Assembly: GCF_017676345.1 (NCBI RefSeq)
Contig: NZ_JAFFZM010000003.1
Span: 372,001-436,000, forward strand
Length of the DNA: 64,000 bases
Reading direction: 5' to 3'
Source of the DNA: Streptomyces smyrnaeus
Lineage (GTDB): Bacteria > Actinomycetota > Actinomycetes > Streptomycetales > Streptomycetaceae
In this document: positions 53,855-62,412 of the stretch, one piece after another
How positions within the stretch are numbered: position 1 is the first letter of the stretch
Layout of the letters: each line of letters starts with the position of its first letter
The notes under the pieces: generated by a model
The model's database searches: none
Told to the model about the DNA's origin: nothing
Seen by the model: only the letters and a program-made list of their open reading frames with translations
Position numbers and translations under genes: made by a program

Positions 53855-56599
53855 GTGGGGCATGGAGTGCCGGAACTCGTACTGGAATTGAACGGACAGA
53901 CCTGGACGCTCGATCCGTCCAGGGCCTATTCCCTCGGCCGCGATCCGCAGGGGGACGTGGTGATCGAGGACGCCAGGGTCTCCTGGCGGCACGCCACGGT
54001 GCGCTGGGGAGGGCGCGCCTGGGTCATTGAGGACCACGGCAGCACCAACGGCACGTATGTGCAGGGGCGGCGGGTCCAGCAGCTGGAGCTCGCCCCCGGC
54101 ATGAGTGTTCATCTGGGCAACGCCACCGACGGCCCGCGCCTCGGCTTCTCCGGCGGGGCCGGCGACGGTCAGGCGCCGGCCGGCGGGATGCACGGCGGGC
54201 AGACGGCGCCGCAGTACCAGCAGCAGGGTCAGCAACAGCCGCCGCACGGGCAGCCCCAGGCGGCGCAGGCCGCAGCCCAGCACGGCGGCCCGGCCCAGCA
54301 GCCGCAGGCCGGTGCCCAGGGCGGTCCCGGCTGGGGACAGCAGCAGCCCCAGCAGCCGCATCCCGGCTGGCAGCAGCAGGCTCCCCAGATGCAGCAGGCG
54401 CCGCAGCAGGTACCTCCGCAGCAGTACGCACAGCAGCCGCCCCAGCAGATGCCGCAGCAGCAGATGCAGCAGCCGCCCCAGCAGCATGTGCCGCCGCAGC
54501 AGCAGATGCCGCAGAGCGGTCCCGCCCAGCAGGGCATGGGCGGCCCGCACGGCATGGACGGTGGTGCCCCGCACGGTGCGGGCGACCGCAGCCCGACCAC
54601 CTTCCACCAGCTGTCGCTCGGCCGGGTGATGCGCATCGGCCGTGCGCTGGAGAACGAGCTGGTCGTCTCCGACCTGCAGGTCTCCCGGCACCACGCCGAG
54701 TTCCGTGCCTCGCCCGACGGCCGCGCCGAGATCCGCGACCTCGGCAGCCACAACGGCACCTACGTCAACGGTCAGCCGATCCCCAAGTCCGGCACGGTGG
54801 CCATCACGACGCAGGACATCGTCGGCATCGGCCACTCCACCTTCCGGCTGGTCGGGGACCGGCTGGAGGAGTTCGTCGACACCGGCGACGTGTCCTTCTC
54901 GGCCCGCCACCTGACGGTGAAGGTCGACGGCGGCAAGGTCATCCTCAACAACGTCACCTTCGGCGTCCCCGAGAAGTCCCTGATAGGCGTGATCGGCCCG
55001 TCCGGCTCGGGCAAGTCCACGCTGCTGCGGGCGCTGACCGGATACCGTCCGGCCGACGTCGGCGAGGTCCTCTACGACAACCGGAACCTCTACAAGCAGT
55101 TCGCCGAGCTGCGGCAGCGCATCGGACTCGTCCCGCAGGACGACATCCTGCACAAGGAGCTGAAGGTCCGCACCGCGCTGCGCTACGCGGCCAAGCTCCG
55201 CTTCCCCGGCGACGTCGCGGAGGCCGAGCGCAACGCCCGGGTGGAGGAGGTGCTGGCCGAGCTCAAGCTCGACATCCACGCCGACAAGCGTGTCACCTCG
55301 CTCTCCGGCGGCCAGCGCAAGCGCGTCTCCGTCGCCCTGGAGCTGCTCACCAAGCCGTCGCTGATCTTCCTGGACGAGCCCACCTCGGGCCTCGACCCGG
55401 GCATGGACCGCGATGTCATGCAGCTGCTGCGCGGGATGGCCGACGACGGCCGCACCGTGCTGGTCGTCACCCACTCGGTGGCCGAGCTGGGACTGTGCGA
55501 CAAGCTCCTGGTGATGGCGCCGGGCGGCGGTGTGGCCTACTTCGGCCCGCCCGAGGAGGCGCTGAACTTCTTCGGCTACGACTCGTGGGCGGATGTCTTC
55601 TCCGCCTTCGAGAACTACCGCGACTACGACTGGATGGGCCGCTGGCAGGGCTCCCAGCACTACCAGATGTACGCGGCCGACATCGACGCGCAGCACCCGC
55701 AGCAGGACCCGTACGCGGCCCAGCAGCAGGCGATGCAGCCCACCAGGCTGCAGAAGCCGCAGAGCTGGGGCAGCCAGCTGTGGACGCTGATCAGACGCTA
55801 CACCTCGGTGATCGCCTCGGACCGCTCCTTCCTGGTGCTGTCCTTCGTTACCCCGCTGCTCCTCGGCCTGGTCAGCACCCTGATGCCGTCCGACTACGGG
55901 CTGACGGCGCCGCCGGGCAAGACCAACGGAGACGCCGGTCCCATTCTGCTGATCCTCGCCATCGGCGCCTGTTTCTCGGGTGCGGCCAACTCGGTCCGCG
56001 AGCTGATCAAGGAACGGGTCATCTACGAACGGGAACGGGCGACCGGGTTGTCCCGGTCGGCCTATCTGATGTCGAAGGTGATCGTTCTCGGCCTGGTCGC
56101 GGCCGTCCAGGGCGTGCTGATGTGCATCGTCGGCTTCTTCCCCCGCGACCTCCCCGAGGAGGGGCTGCTCACCTCCAACCCGGCCATCGAGATGACCCTG
56201 GTGGCCATCGCGCTCGGCGGCACCTCGATGATGTTCGGTCTGATCATCTCCTCGCTGGTGAAGACCTCCGAGAAGACGATGATCCTGCTGGTGCTCTTCG
56301 CCGTCGTGCAGGTCGTCTTCACCGGTGTCCTCTTCAAGCTGTTCGACAGCCCCGGTGTGGAGCAGTTCGCCTGGCTGATGCCGTCCCGGTGGGCGATGGC
56401 GGCGCTCGGCGCGACCGTCGAGCTCGGCCGGCTGATGCCCCAGGACAAGAAGGACCCGACCAACACCGATCCGCTGTGGGACCACTCGCTGGACCAGTGG
56501 ATGATGGACGTCGGCATCCTGGTGGCGATGGGCGCCCTGTGCTACTTCGTCATCATCCGGCTGCTGCGCCGCCACGAGCCGGAGATCATGCGCAAGTGA
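53855..56599 (+). CDS. FHA-domain ABC transporter (Rv1747-like), fused ATPase and permease
   Basis: 914 residues. FHA1 at about 20-95 (SLGRDPQGD, SWRHATV, GSTNGTYV). A Gln/Pro-rich linker at about 115-225. FHA2 at about 255-330 (MRIGRALENE, SRHHAEF, GSHNGTYV). The ABC domain has Walker A GPSGSGKST near 380, LSGGQRKRVSVAL near 480 and LIFLDEPTSGLD. An ABC-2 permease of six helices follows (about 650-905). Such exporters are controlled by Ser/Thr kinases through FHA binding. GTG 53855 or GTG 53867. Confidence 0.93.
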   Translation: MGHGVPELVLELNGQTWTLDPSRAYSLGRDPQGDVVIEDARVSWRHATVRWGGRAWVIEDHGSTNGTYVQGRRVQQLELAPGMSVHLGNATDGPRLGFSGGAGDGQAPAGGMHGGQTAPQYQQQGQQQPPHGQPQAAQAAAQHGGPAQQPQAGAQGGPGWGQQQPQQPHPGWQQQAPQMQQAPQQVPPQQYAQQPPQQMPQQQMQQPPQQHVPPQQQMPQSGPAQQGMGGPHGMDGGAPHGAGDRSPTTFHQLSLGRVMRIGRALENELVVSDLQVSRHHAEFRASPDGRAEIRDLGSHNGTYVNGQPIPKSGTVAITTQDIVGIGHSTFRLVGDRLEEFVDTGDVSFSARHLTVKVDGGKVILNNVTFGVPEKSLIGVIGPSGSGKSTLLRALTGYRPADVGEVLYDNRNLYKQFAELRQRIGLVPQDDILHKELKVRTALRYAAKLRFPGDVAEAERNARVEEVLAELKLDIHADKRVTSLSGGQRKRVSVALELLTKPSLIFLDEPTSGLDPGMDRDVMQLLRGMADDGRTVLVVTHSVAELGLCDKLLVMAPGGGVAYFGPPEEALNFFGYDSWADVFSAFENYRDYDWMGRWQGSQHYQMYAADIDAQHPQQDPYAAQQQAMQPTRLQKPQSWGSQLWTLIRRYTSVIASDRSFLVLSFVTPLLLGLVSTLMPSDYGLTAPPGKTNGDAGPILLILAIGACFSGAANSVRELIKERVIYERERATGLSRSAYLMSKVIVLGLVAAVQGVLMCIVGFFPRDLPEEGLLTSNPAIEMTLVAIALGGTSMMFGLIISSLVKTSEKTMILLVLFAVVQVVFTGVLFKLFDSPGVEQFAWLMPSRWAMAALGATVELGRLMPQDKKDPTNTDPLWDHSLDQWMMDVGILVAMGALCYFVIIRLLRRHEPEIMRK

Positions 56600-56623
56600 G
56601 CGCCTGACCGCCTGACGCACATC

Positions 56624-56657
56624 CGAAGGGGCTCCCTCGAACGGGGGAGCCCCTTCG
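56624..56657 (+). terminator. terminator after the FHA-ABC gene
   Basis: CGAAGGGGCTCCC (56624-56636) pairs exactly with GGGAGCCCCTTCG (56645-56657) across an 8-base loop. Confidence 0.85.
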
Positions 56658-56759
56658 GCGTCGCCGGCACTACGCCACCGGACCTAGGACCAGCGGCCCG
56701 GCCCGCCCCTGGCCCCGGCCCGATCCCGCCGCCCCGCCCGCGCGAGTACGGTGACCAGC

Positions 56760-57929
56760 ATGGTCCCTCGCTCAGGGCTCGCCGCGGTCAGCGCGGCGCT
56801 GCTCGCCATGAACCGCCGGCTGGAGGTACGCGACGTCCTCCAGACGATCGTCGCCTCCGCCCGCGATCTGCTCGACGCCGAGTACGCGGCGCTCGGCGTG
56901 CCCGACGATCAGGGCGGCTTCGCCCAGTTCGTGGTGGCCGGGGTCAGCGAGGAGGAGTGGAAGGCCATCGGCCCGCTGCCGCGCCAGCACGGCATCCTCG
57001 CCGCGATGCTGCACGAGGCCACCCCGCAGCGCCTCGCCGACGTCCGCAAGGATCCCCGCTTCGGCGGCTGGCCCTCGGCGCACCCCATGATGTCCGACTT
57101 CCTCGGTATGCCCATCGCCGACGGCGAGCAGGTGCTCGGCGCCCTCTTCCTCGCCAACAAACGCTGCGGCCCCACCCCGCGCGAGCAGCGCCGCCCCGCC
57201 TCCAGCGAGCGGGGCTGCGCCTTCACCGAGGACGACGAGGAGCTGCTGCGGCTGCTCGCCCAGCACGCCGCCATCGCGCTCACCAACGCACGTCTGTACG
57301 AGCGCAGCCGTGAGCTGACCATCGCCGAGGAACGCACCCGCATCGGCCACGAACTGCACGACGCGGTGGCCCAGAAACTGTTCTCGCTGCGGCTGACGGC
57401 CCAGGCGGCCACGGCCCTCGTCGACCGCGACCCGGCCCGCGCCAAGGCCGAACTGCACGAGGTGGCACGGCTGTCCGGCGAGGCCGCGGACGAACTGCGG
57501 GCCGCCGTCATCGAGATGCGGCCGGCCGCCCTCGACGAGGACGGCCTCGTCGCCACGCTGCGTACCCAGGCCCAGGTGCTCGACCGCGCCCACAGCGCCC
57601 AGGTGGAATTCGAGTGCGAGGGCGTGCGCGCGCTGCCGGCGGCCCAGGAGGAGGCCCTGCTGCGGGTCGCACAGGAGGCACTGCACAACGCCCTGCGGCA
57701 CGCGGACGCCTCGAATGTCCGTGTCGCCCTCACCCGCCGCGGCTCGTCCGTCGTCCTCGGCGTCACCGACGACGGCGCGGGTTTCGACCCGGGCGCCGTG
57801 CGCTCGGCGGGCCGGCACCTCGGGCTCGTCTCGATGCGGGACCGTGCCTCCGGCGTCGGTGGCACCCTGACCGTCCAGTCGGAGCCCGGCAAGGGCACAG
57901 TTGTCGAAATGGAGGTGCCCGGTGGCTGA
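56760..57929 (+). CDS. GAF-domain sensor histidine kinase (NarX/DesK class)
   Basis: 389 residues, no membrane segment. GAF domain at about 22-175. The HisKA_3 box ERTRIGHELHDAVAQKL has the likely phospho-His200. The HATPase region has EALHNALRHADASNV and VTDDGAGFD, then GLVSMRDRA. ATG at 56760 is chosen because TACGGT (56747-56752) lies at leaderless distance. The stop overlaps the regulator start, so the pair is one two-component system, cytosolic in sensing. Confidence 0.93.
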   Translation: MVPRSGLAAVSAALLAMNRRLEVRDVLQTIVASARDLLDAEYAALGVPDDQGGFAQFVVAGVSEEEWKAIGPLPRQHGILAAMLHEATPQRLADVRKDPRFGGWPSAHPMMSDFLGMPIADGEQVLGALFLANKRCGPTPREQRRPASSERGCAFTEDDEELLRLLAQHAAIALTNARLYERSRELTIAEERTRIGHELHDAVAQKLFSLRLTAQAATALVDRDPARAKAELHEVARLSGEAADELRAAVIEMRPAALDEDGLVATLRTQAQVLDRAHSAQVEFECEGVRALPAAQEEALLRVAQEALHNALRHADASNVRVALTRRGSSVVLGVTDDGAGFDPGAVRSAGRHLGLVSMRDRASGVGGTLTVQSEPGKGTVVEMEVPGG

Positions 57930-58560
57930 CCCGATCCGTGTGCTGCTCGTCGACGACCACCAGGTCGTACGGCGCGGGCTGCGCACCTTTTTGGAGGTGC
58001 AGGACGACATCGAGGTCGTCGGAGAGGCCTCGGACGGCTCCGAGGGCGTGGCCCACGCCGAGCAGCTGCGGCCCGATGTCGTCCTGATGGACGTCAAGAT
58101 GCCCGGGACCGACGGCGTGGAGGCGCTGCGCACGCTGCGCGCCCAGGGCAATCCGGCGCGGGTGCTGATCGTCACCAGCTTCACCGAACAGCGCACCGTC
58201 GTCCCGGCCCTGCGCGCCGGTGCCGCGGGATACGTCTACAAGGACGTCGATCCCGAGGCCCTGGCCGGAGCCATCCGCTCCGTGCACGCGGGCCATGTAC
58301 TGCTGCAGCCCGAGGTCGCCGGGGCGCTGCTCAGCGACGACCAGAGCGGTGGCGCGGGGCGTGGCCCCGCGCTGACCGAGCGGGAGCGCGAGGTGCTGGG
58401 GCTGATAGCCGACGGCCGCTCCAACCGCGAGATCGCCCGCGCGCTCGTGCTGTCGGAGAAGACGGTCAAGACCCATGTCTCCAACATCTTGATGAAGCTC
58501 GATCTGGCCGACCGCACCCAGGCGGCCCTGTGGGCGGTCCGCCACGGGGTGACGGGGTGA
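57922..58560 (+). CDS. NarL/LuxR-family response regulator
   Basis: 212 residues. The receiver domain has acidic Asp11-Asp12, phospho-acceptor Asp57 in VVLMDVKMPG and Lys near 107 in YVYKDVD. The C-terminal LuxR HTH is LTEREREVLGLIADGRSNREIARALVLSEKTVKTHVSNI. GTG at 57922 has GGAGG seven bases upstream and overlaps the kinase stop. The stop codon lies within an 8-bp tandem repeat. Confidence 0.95.
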   Translation: MADPIRVLLVDDHQVVRRGLRTFLEVQDDIEVVGEASDGSEGVAHAEQLRPDVVLMDVKMPGTDGVEALRTLRAQGNPARVLIVTSFTEQRTVVPALRAGAAGYVYKDVDPEALAGAIRSVHAGHVLLQPEVAGALLSDDQSGGAGRGPALTEREREVLGLIADGRSNREIARALVLSEKTVKTHVSNILMKLDLADRTQAALWAVRHGVTG

Positions 58561-58576
58561 CGGGGTGACGGGGTGA
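58545..58576 (+). repeat. four exact 8-bp repeats across the response regulator stop codon
   Basis: CGGGGTGA repeats at 58545, 58553, 58561 and 58569. The stop TGA (58558-58560) is in copy two, so loss or gain of later copies would not change the protein; only reduction to one copy would extend it. Confidence 0.9.
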
Positions 58577-58760
58577 CGGCGGCGGGGGAGTGACGACGGA
58601 GGAGGAATCGGTCAGCTGTTCACGTCCAGGCGGGTGATTCATACCGTCGTGTGGTCGTCATCTTTTCTGCGCACCCTTCCGGTGGCCGCTCCGTTCTCCA
58701 TGGCGTGCCCGCGGCGGTCGGCCGCGGCACGGTTCAGCAGATCCACAGGGAGAACACCCC

Positions 58761-59003
58761 ATGAACACTGCCAAGAAGGCCGCCCTCGTCATCGCCGCAG
58801 CCGGTGTCGCCGCCGGTGCCTCCACCGGTTCCGCGTTCGCCCACAACGCCGACGCGCAGGGCAAGGCCGTCAACTCGCCCGGCGTCGGCTCGGGCAACCT
58901 GGTGCAGGCCCCGGTGCACGTCCCGGTCAACGTCACCGGCAACTCGGTGAACGTCGTCGGCGTCCTCAACCCCGCCTTCGGCAACCACACGCACAACAAC
59001 TGA
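58761..59003 (+). CDS. chpE: short chaplin, cysteine-less (ChpE-like)
   Basis: 80 residues. Signal peptide (KKAALVIAAAGVAAGASTGSAFA, cleavage after AFA), then one chaplin domain: SPGVGSGNLVQAPVHVPVNVTGNSVNVVGVLNPAFGN. The two Cys usual in chaplins are replaced (Thr in VNVTGN, Thr in GNHTHNN), as in ChpE of S. coelicolor. Chaplins assemble amyloid-like films that make aerial hyphae hydrophobic. ATG at 58761 with AGGGAG upstream. Next to the two-component system, as I recall for SCO1800-1802. Confidence 0.92.
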   Translation: MNTAKKAALVIAAAGVAAGASTGSAFAHNADAQGKAVNSPGVGSGNLVQAPVHVPVNVTGNSVNVVGVLNPAFGNHTHNN

Positions 59004-59043
59004 CCCACGGGGCCGGCACCACGGAGGGCCGGGCGGGCGCCGC

Positions 59044-59883
59044 TCAGCCCTGCCCGCCCTCCCGGCGCCGCTCCAGCTCCTCCGCGTAGGCGTTGTACGC
59101 CGCCACCTGGGCCCGCCGCGCCGTACGCTCCACCGGCCGCAGCGCCTCGGCACGGGCCGCCATCTCCGCCGCGCTCACCGCGCCCCCGTGCTCCCCGACA
59201 CCGCCGCCCGGGGCGGCGCCGTCGCCGTACGCGATCGACACCAGGGTCCCCACCCGCTGCGCCAGCTCCAGCACCCGCACCGCGCGCGGCGGATAGCCCG
59301 GCGCCAGCAGCTGCCTGCCCGCCTCCATCCGCGCCCGGTACGCCTCCAGCGCGGCCTCGGCCACCGGGCCCGAACCCGCCACGTCCAGCCGCGTGAGCGC
59401 CTCCGTGGCCTCCCGCAGGGCGTCCGCCAGCTCCCGCTCCGCCTCCGCGAGCGAGGGCACGTCGGCGGGTGGGGCCTCCCGCACCGGCAGGCACTCCCAC
59501 AGCACCTCCGTGTGCACGTCCTCCGGGGCGGCGTCCACCGGCCCCGCCTCGCGCACCGAGGGCACCAGTCCGAGGGCGGTGCCGTGTGCCAGTACCGCCT
59601 CCTCGGCCTCCAGCGCCCGCGCGTTGAACTCCGACGGGCCGCTCAGCCCCAGCGGATGCCCCGGCACCGGCAGCGCGACCCGCAACCCCACGGCACCCAG
59701 CGACCGCAGCCGCCCCAGCGCCAGTGTCAGTCCCACCGGGCCGCCGTCGTCCCCCGGCAGCACGACGCGATGCCGCGCGTCCTGCGCCGCGATGCGCTCG
59801 GCCGCCTCGTCCGGCGAGACGAGTCCGGCCAGCAGCGCGTTTCCCCAGGCGGCCAGCCGCCCCGAACGTGGTTCTGTGAGCAT
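59044..59883 (-). CDS. conserved actinobacterial protein of unknown function
   Basis: 279 residues, soluble. The N-terminal half has LAGLVSPDEAAERI and LRSLGAVGLRVALPVPGHPLGLSGP; the C-terminal half is a long Ala/Glu/Arg-rich helical region (about 140-275). No enzymatic motif seen. ATG at 59883. Its 3' end shares a GC-rich inverted repeat with the end of the chaplin transcript. Confidence 0.78.
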   Translation of the reverse strand: MLTEPRSGRLAAWGNALLAGLVSPDEAAERIAAQDARHRVVLPGDDGGPVGLTLALGRLRSLGAVGLRVALPVPGHPLGLSGPSEFNARALEAEEAVLAHGTALGLVPSVREAGPVDAAPEDVHTEVLWECLPVREAPPADVPSLAEAERELADALREATEALTRLDVAGSGPVAEAALEAYRARMEAGRQLLAPGYPPRAVRVLELAQRVGTLVSIAYGDGAAPGGGVGEHGGAVSAAEMAARAEALRPVERTARRAQVAAYNAYAEELERRREGGQG

Positions 59884-59998
59884 GCACCCAGACTAGGGAA
59901 GCCTAGGGAACAGGCTTCGCACACGGTGGCGTAGGTTTTCCCCTGGGGAATGTGCCCACAGGCACCTAAACGCGACTGCAATAGGAGACAACGCGCTC

Positions 59999-60790
59999 AT
60001 GAGCGAAGTACTGGAGCTGGTGGACGTATCCGTGGTCCGCGACGGACGTGCTCTGGTGGAAGATGTCTCCTGGTCGGTCAAGGAGGGCGAACGCTGGGTC
60101 ATCCTGGGTCCCAACGGAGCGGGCAAGACCACCCTGCTCAACCTCGCCTCCAGCTACCTGTTCCCGACCTCCGGCACGGTCGACGTCCTCGGCGAACGCC
60201 TCGGCAGCGTCGATGTGTTCGAGCTGCGCCCCCGCGTCGGCATGGCCAGCATCGCCATGGCCGAGAAGCTGCCCCGCCGCCAGACCGTGCTGGAGACCGT
60301 GCTCACCGCCGCCTACGGCATGACCGCGCACTGGCAGGAGAGCTACGACAAGGTCGACGAGGACCGCGCCCTGGCCTTCCTCGACCGGCTCGGCATGTCC
60401 GACTACCTGGACCGCAAGTTCGGCACCCTCTCCGAGGGCGAGCGCAAGCGCACCATGATCGCGCGCGCCATGATGACCGACCCCGAACTGCTGCTGCTGG
60501 ACGAGCCGGCGGCCGGACTCGACCTGGGCGGGCGCGAGGACCTGGTACGCCGTCTCGGGCGACTCGCGCGGGACCCGTACGCCCCCTCCATGCTGATGGT
60601 CACCCACCACGTCGAGGAGATCCCGCCGGGCTTCACCCACGTCCTGATGCTCCGCCAGGGACGCGTGCTGGCTGCCGGGCCGCTGGAGACCGAACTGACC
60701 TCCCGTAACCTCTCGCTGTGCTTCGGTCTGCCGCTGGTCGTCGAGACGCAGAACGGGCGCTGGACGGCACAGGGCCTGCCGCTGCGCTGA
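59999..60790 (+). CDS. ABC transporter ATP-binding protein
   Basis: 263 residues. Walker A GPNGAGKTTLL; a modified signature LSEGERKRTMIARAM; Walker B LLLLDEPAAGLD; switch His in MVTHHVEEI. The LSEGE form and the lack of an adjacent permease are notable. It may serve an unlinked permease or act in another role. ATG at 59999. The NfeD gene follows after 21 bp. Confidence 0.88.
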   Translation: MSEVLELVDVSVVRDGRALVEDVSWSVKEGERWVILGPNGAGKTTLLNLASSYLFPTSGTVDVLGERLGSVDVFELRPRVGMASIAMAEKLPRRQTVLETVLTAAYGMTAHWQESYDKVDEDRALAFLDRLGMSDYLDRKFGTLSEGERKRTMIARAMMTDPELLLLDEPAAGLDLGGREDLVRRLGRLARDPYAPSMLMVTHHVEEIPPGFTHVLMLRQGRVLAAGPLETELTSRNLSLCFGLPLVVETQNGRWTAQGLPLR

Positions 60791-60811
60791 GCGGGCGCCT
60801 ACCATGGCGGT

Positions 60812-61234
60812 GTGGACGCATGGGTCTGGTGGCTCGTAGCCGCCGCAACGCTGGGGATCCCGCTCATCATCACTGCCATGCCCGAGTTCGGCATGTTGGC
60901 GGTGGGCGCCGTCGCGGCCGCCGGAACGGCCGGAATCGGCGGCGGCCCGGTCGCCCAGGTCGTCGTCTTCGCGATCGTCTCCACAGCCCTGATCCTGGTC
61001 GTGCGGCCCGTCGCACGCCGGATGCGCACCGAACGTCCCGCACTGGCCAGCGGGATCGACGCGCTCAAGGGACGGCAGGCCGTGGTGCTGGAGCGGGTCG
61101 ACAGGGACAGCGGCCGTATCAAGCTCGCCGGTGAGATCTGGTCGGCCCGCGCGCTCGACTCGGAGACGATCTACGAGCCGGGCAGTCAGGTGGACGTGGT
61201 CGAGATCGACGGCGCCACCGCTGTCGTGATGTGA
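60812..61234 (+). CDS. NfeD-like membrane protein
   Basis: 140 residues: hydrophobic helices (about 4-22, 25-45 and 50-70), then the soluble OB-fold NfeD domain (LKGRQAVVLERVDRDSGRIKLAGEIWSARA). GTG at 60812 is six bases after TACCAT, leaderless spacing. Short NfeD proteins pair with SPFH proteins in membrane microdomains, and the SPFH gene follows 73 bp on. Role in membrane quality control is inferred from the family. Confidence 0.88.
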   Translation: MDAWVWWLVAAATLGIPLIITAMPEFGMLAVGAVAAAGTAGIGGGPVAQVVVFAIVSTALILVVRPVARRMRTERPALASGIDALKGRQAVVLERVDRDSGRIKLAGEIWSARALDSETIYEPGSQVDVVEIDGATAVVM

Positions 61235-61307
61235 TGGCAATGAGCAACCGCACACGGGCAGTAACTCTTCAGGCAGCGTCTTTTCAATCCATGCAGGGGG
61301 CAAGGCC

Positions 61308-62273
61308 ATGGACGCCATCATCATCGTCCTGATCATCCTGGTGGTGCTTGTCTTCATCGCACTCATCAAGACGATCCAGGTCATCCCGCAGGCGAGCGCG
61401 GCGATCGTGGAGCGGTTCGGCCGGTACACCCGTACCCTCAACGCGGGCCTGAACATCGTCGTCCCTTTCATCGACACGGTCCGCAACCGTGTCGACCTGA
61501 GGGAACAGGTCGTCCCCTTCCCCCCGCAGCCGGTGATCACCCAGGACAACCTCGTGGTGAACATCGACACCGTCATCTACTACCAGGTCACCGACGCCCG
61601 CGCGGCCACCTACGAGGTCGCCAGCTACATCCAGGCCATCGAACAGCTCACCGTCACCACGCTGCGCAACATCATCGGCGGCATGGACCTGGAGCGGACG
61701 CTCACCTCCCGCGAGGAGATCAACGCGGCACTGCGCGGCGTGCTCGACGAGGCCACCGGCAAGTGGGGCATCCGCGTCAACCGCGTCGAGCTGAAGGCCA
61801 TCGAGCCGCCCACCTCCATCCAGGACTCGATGGAGAAGCAGATGCGCGCCGACCGTGACAAGCGCGCCGCCATCCTCCAGGCCGAGGGTGTCCGCCAGTC
61901 GCAGATCCTCACCGCCGAGGGTGAGAAGCAGTCGGCCATCCTGCGCGCCGAGGGTGAGTCCCGCTCCGCCGCACTGCGCGCCGAAGGTGAGGCGCAGGCC
62001 ATCCGCACCGTCTTCGAGTCCATCCACGCCGGCGACCCGGACCAGAAGCTGCTCTCCTACCAGTACCTCCAGATGCTCCCGAAGATCGCCGAGGGCGACG
62101 CCAACAAGCTCTGGATCGTCCCCAGCGAGATCGGCGACGCCCTCAAGGGCCTCGGCGGCGCCCTCGACAACTTCCGTCCGGACTCCGGCAGCAGCGGCGG
62201 CAACGGGGGCGGCACGCCCGCCCCGCCCAGCGTCACCAAGCCCCCGCGCGAGCAGCCCCCGCTCGACTCCTGA
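61308..62273 (+). CDS. SPFH/stomatin-like (band 7) protein
   Basis: 321 residues. N-terminal membrane helix (about 3-21), band 7 domain (IPQASAAIVERFGRYTRTL...GLNIVVPFIDTV...), then an Ala/Glu-rich coiled coil with repeated AEGE/RAEGE units (about 185-230). The C-terminus is Gly/Pro-rich. Stomatin/prohibitin proteins form membrane scaffolds. ATG at 61308 with GGGGGC upstream. Partner of the NfeD gene. Confidence 0.93.
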   Translation: MDAIIIVLIILVVLVFIALIKTIQVIPQASAAIVERFGRYTRTLNAGLNIVVPFIDTVRNRVDLREQVVPFPPQPVITQDNLVVNIDTVIYYQVTDARAATYEVASYIQAIEQLTVTTLRNIIGGMDLERTLTSREEINAALRGVLDEATGKWGIRVNRVELKAIEPPTSIQDSMEKQMRADRDKRAAILQAEGVRQSQILTAEGEKQSAILRAEGESRSAALRAEGEAQAIRTVFESIHAGDPDQKLLSYQYLQMLPKIAEGDANKLWIVPSEIGDALKGLGGALDNFRPDSGSSGGNGGGTPAPPSVTKPPREQPPLDS

Positions 62274-62292
62274 TCCCCTGGCACCCCTCGGT

Positions 62293-62319
62293 GCCCGGCT
62301 GCGCGGAGCCGAGCCGGGC
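62293..62319 (+). terminator. hairpin after the SPFH gene
   Basis: GCCCGGCT (62293-62300) and AGCCGGGC (62312-62319) enclose 11 bases, 20 bases after the stop. Confidence 0.6.
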
Positions 62320-62370
62320 CCCAGCAGTCCAACAACCGGACCCCCGCGCGTACGAGCAGCCCCTTCGGGC

Positions 62371-62397
62371 ATGATCGGTGTCACTGACACAGATCAT
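62371..62397. promoter_or_regulatory. 27-bp near-perfect palindrome before the TSUP gene
   Basis: ATGATC (62371-62376) ... GTGTCACTGACAC (62378-62390) ... GATCAT (62392-62397). The arms are 13 bp with one mismatch around a single central base. It ends 15 bp before the GTG start and just before the ribosome site CGGAGGGG. A repressor operator is the simplest reading. Confidence 0.65.
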
Positions 62398-62412
62398 CGG
62401 AGGGGCTGACGC

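Noticed and set aside
54180..54530. CAG/CCG-rich repeat region as a possible repeat array
   Set aside because: Units are irregular and in frame with the Gln/Pro linker of the FHA-ABC protein; there are no spacers or fixed period as in CRISPR.
53813..56620. 935-codon minus-strand frame opposite the FHA-ABC gene
   Set aside because: Antisense shadow; the Leu/His-rich runs come from the CAG-rich linker read backwards.
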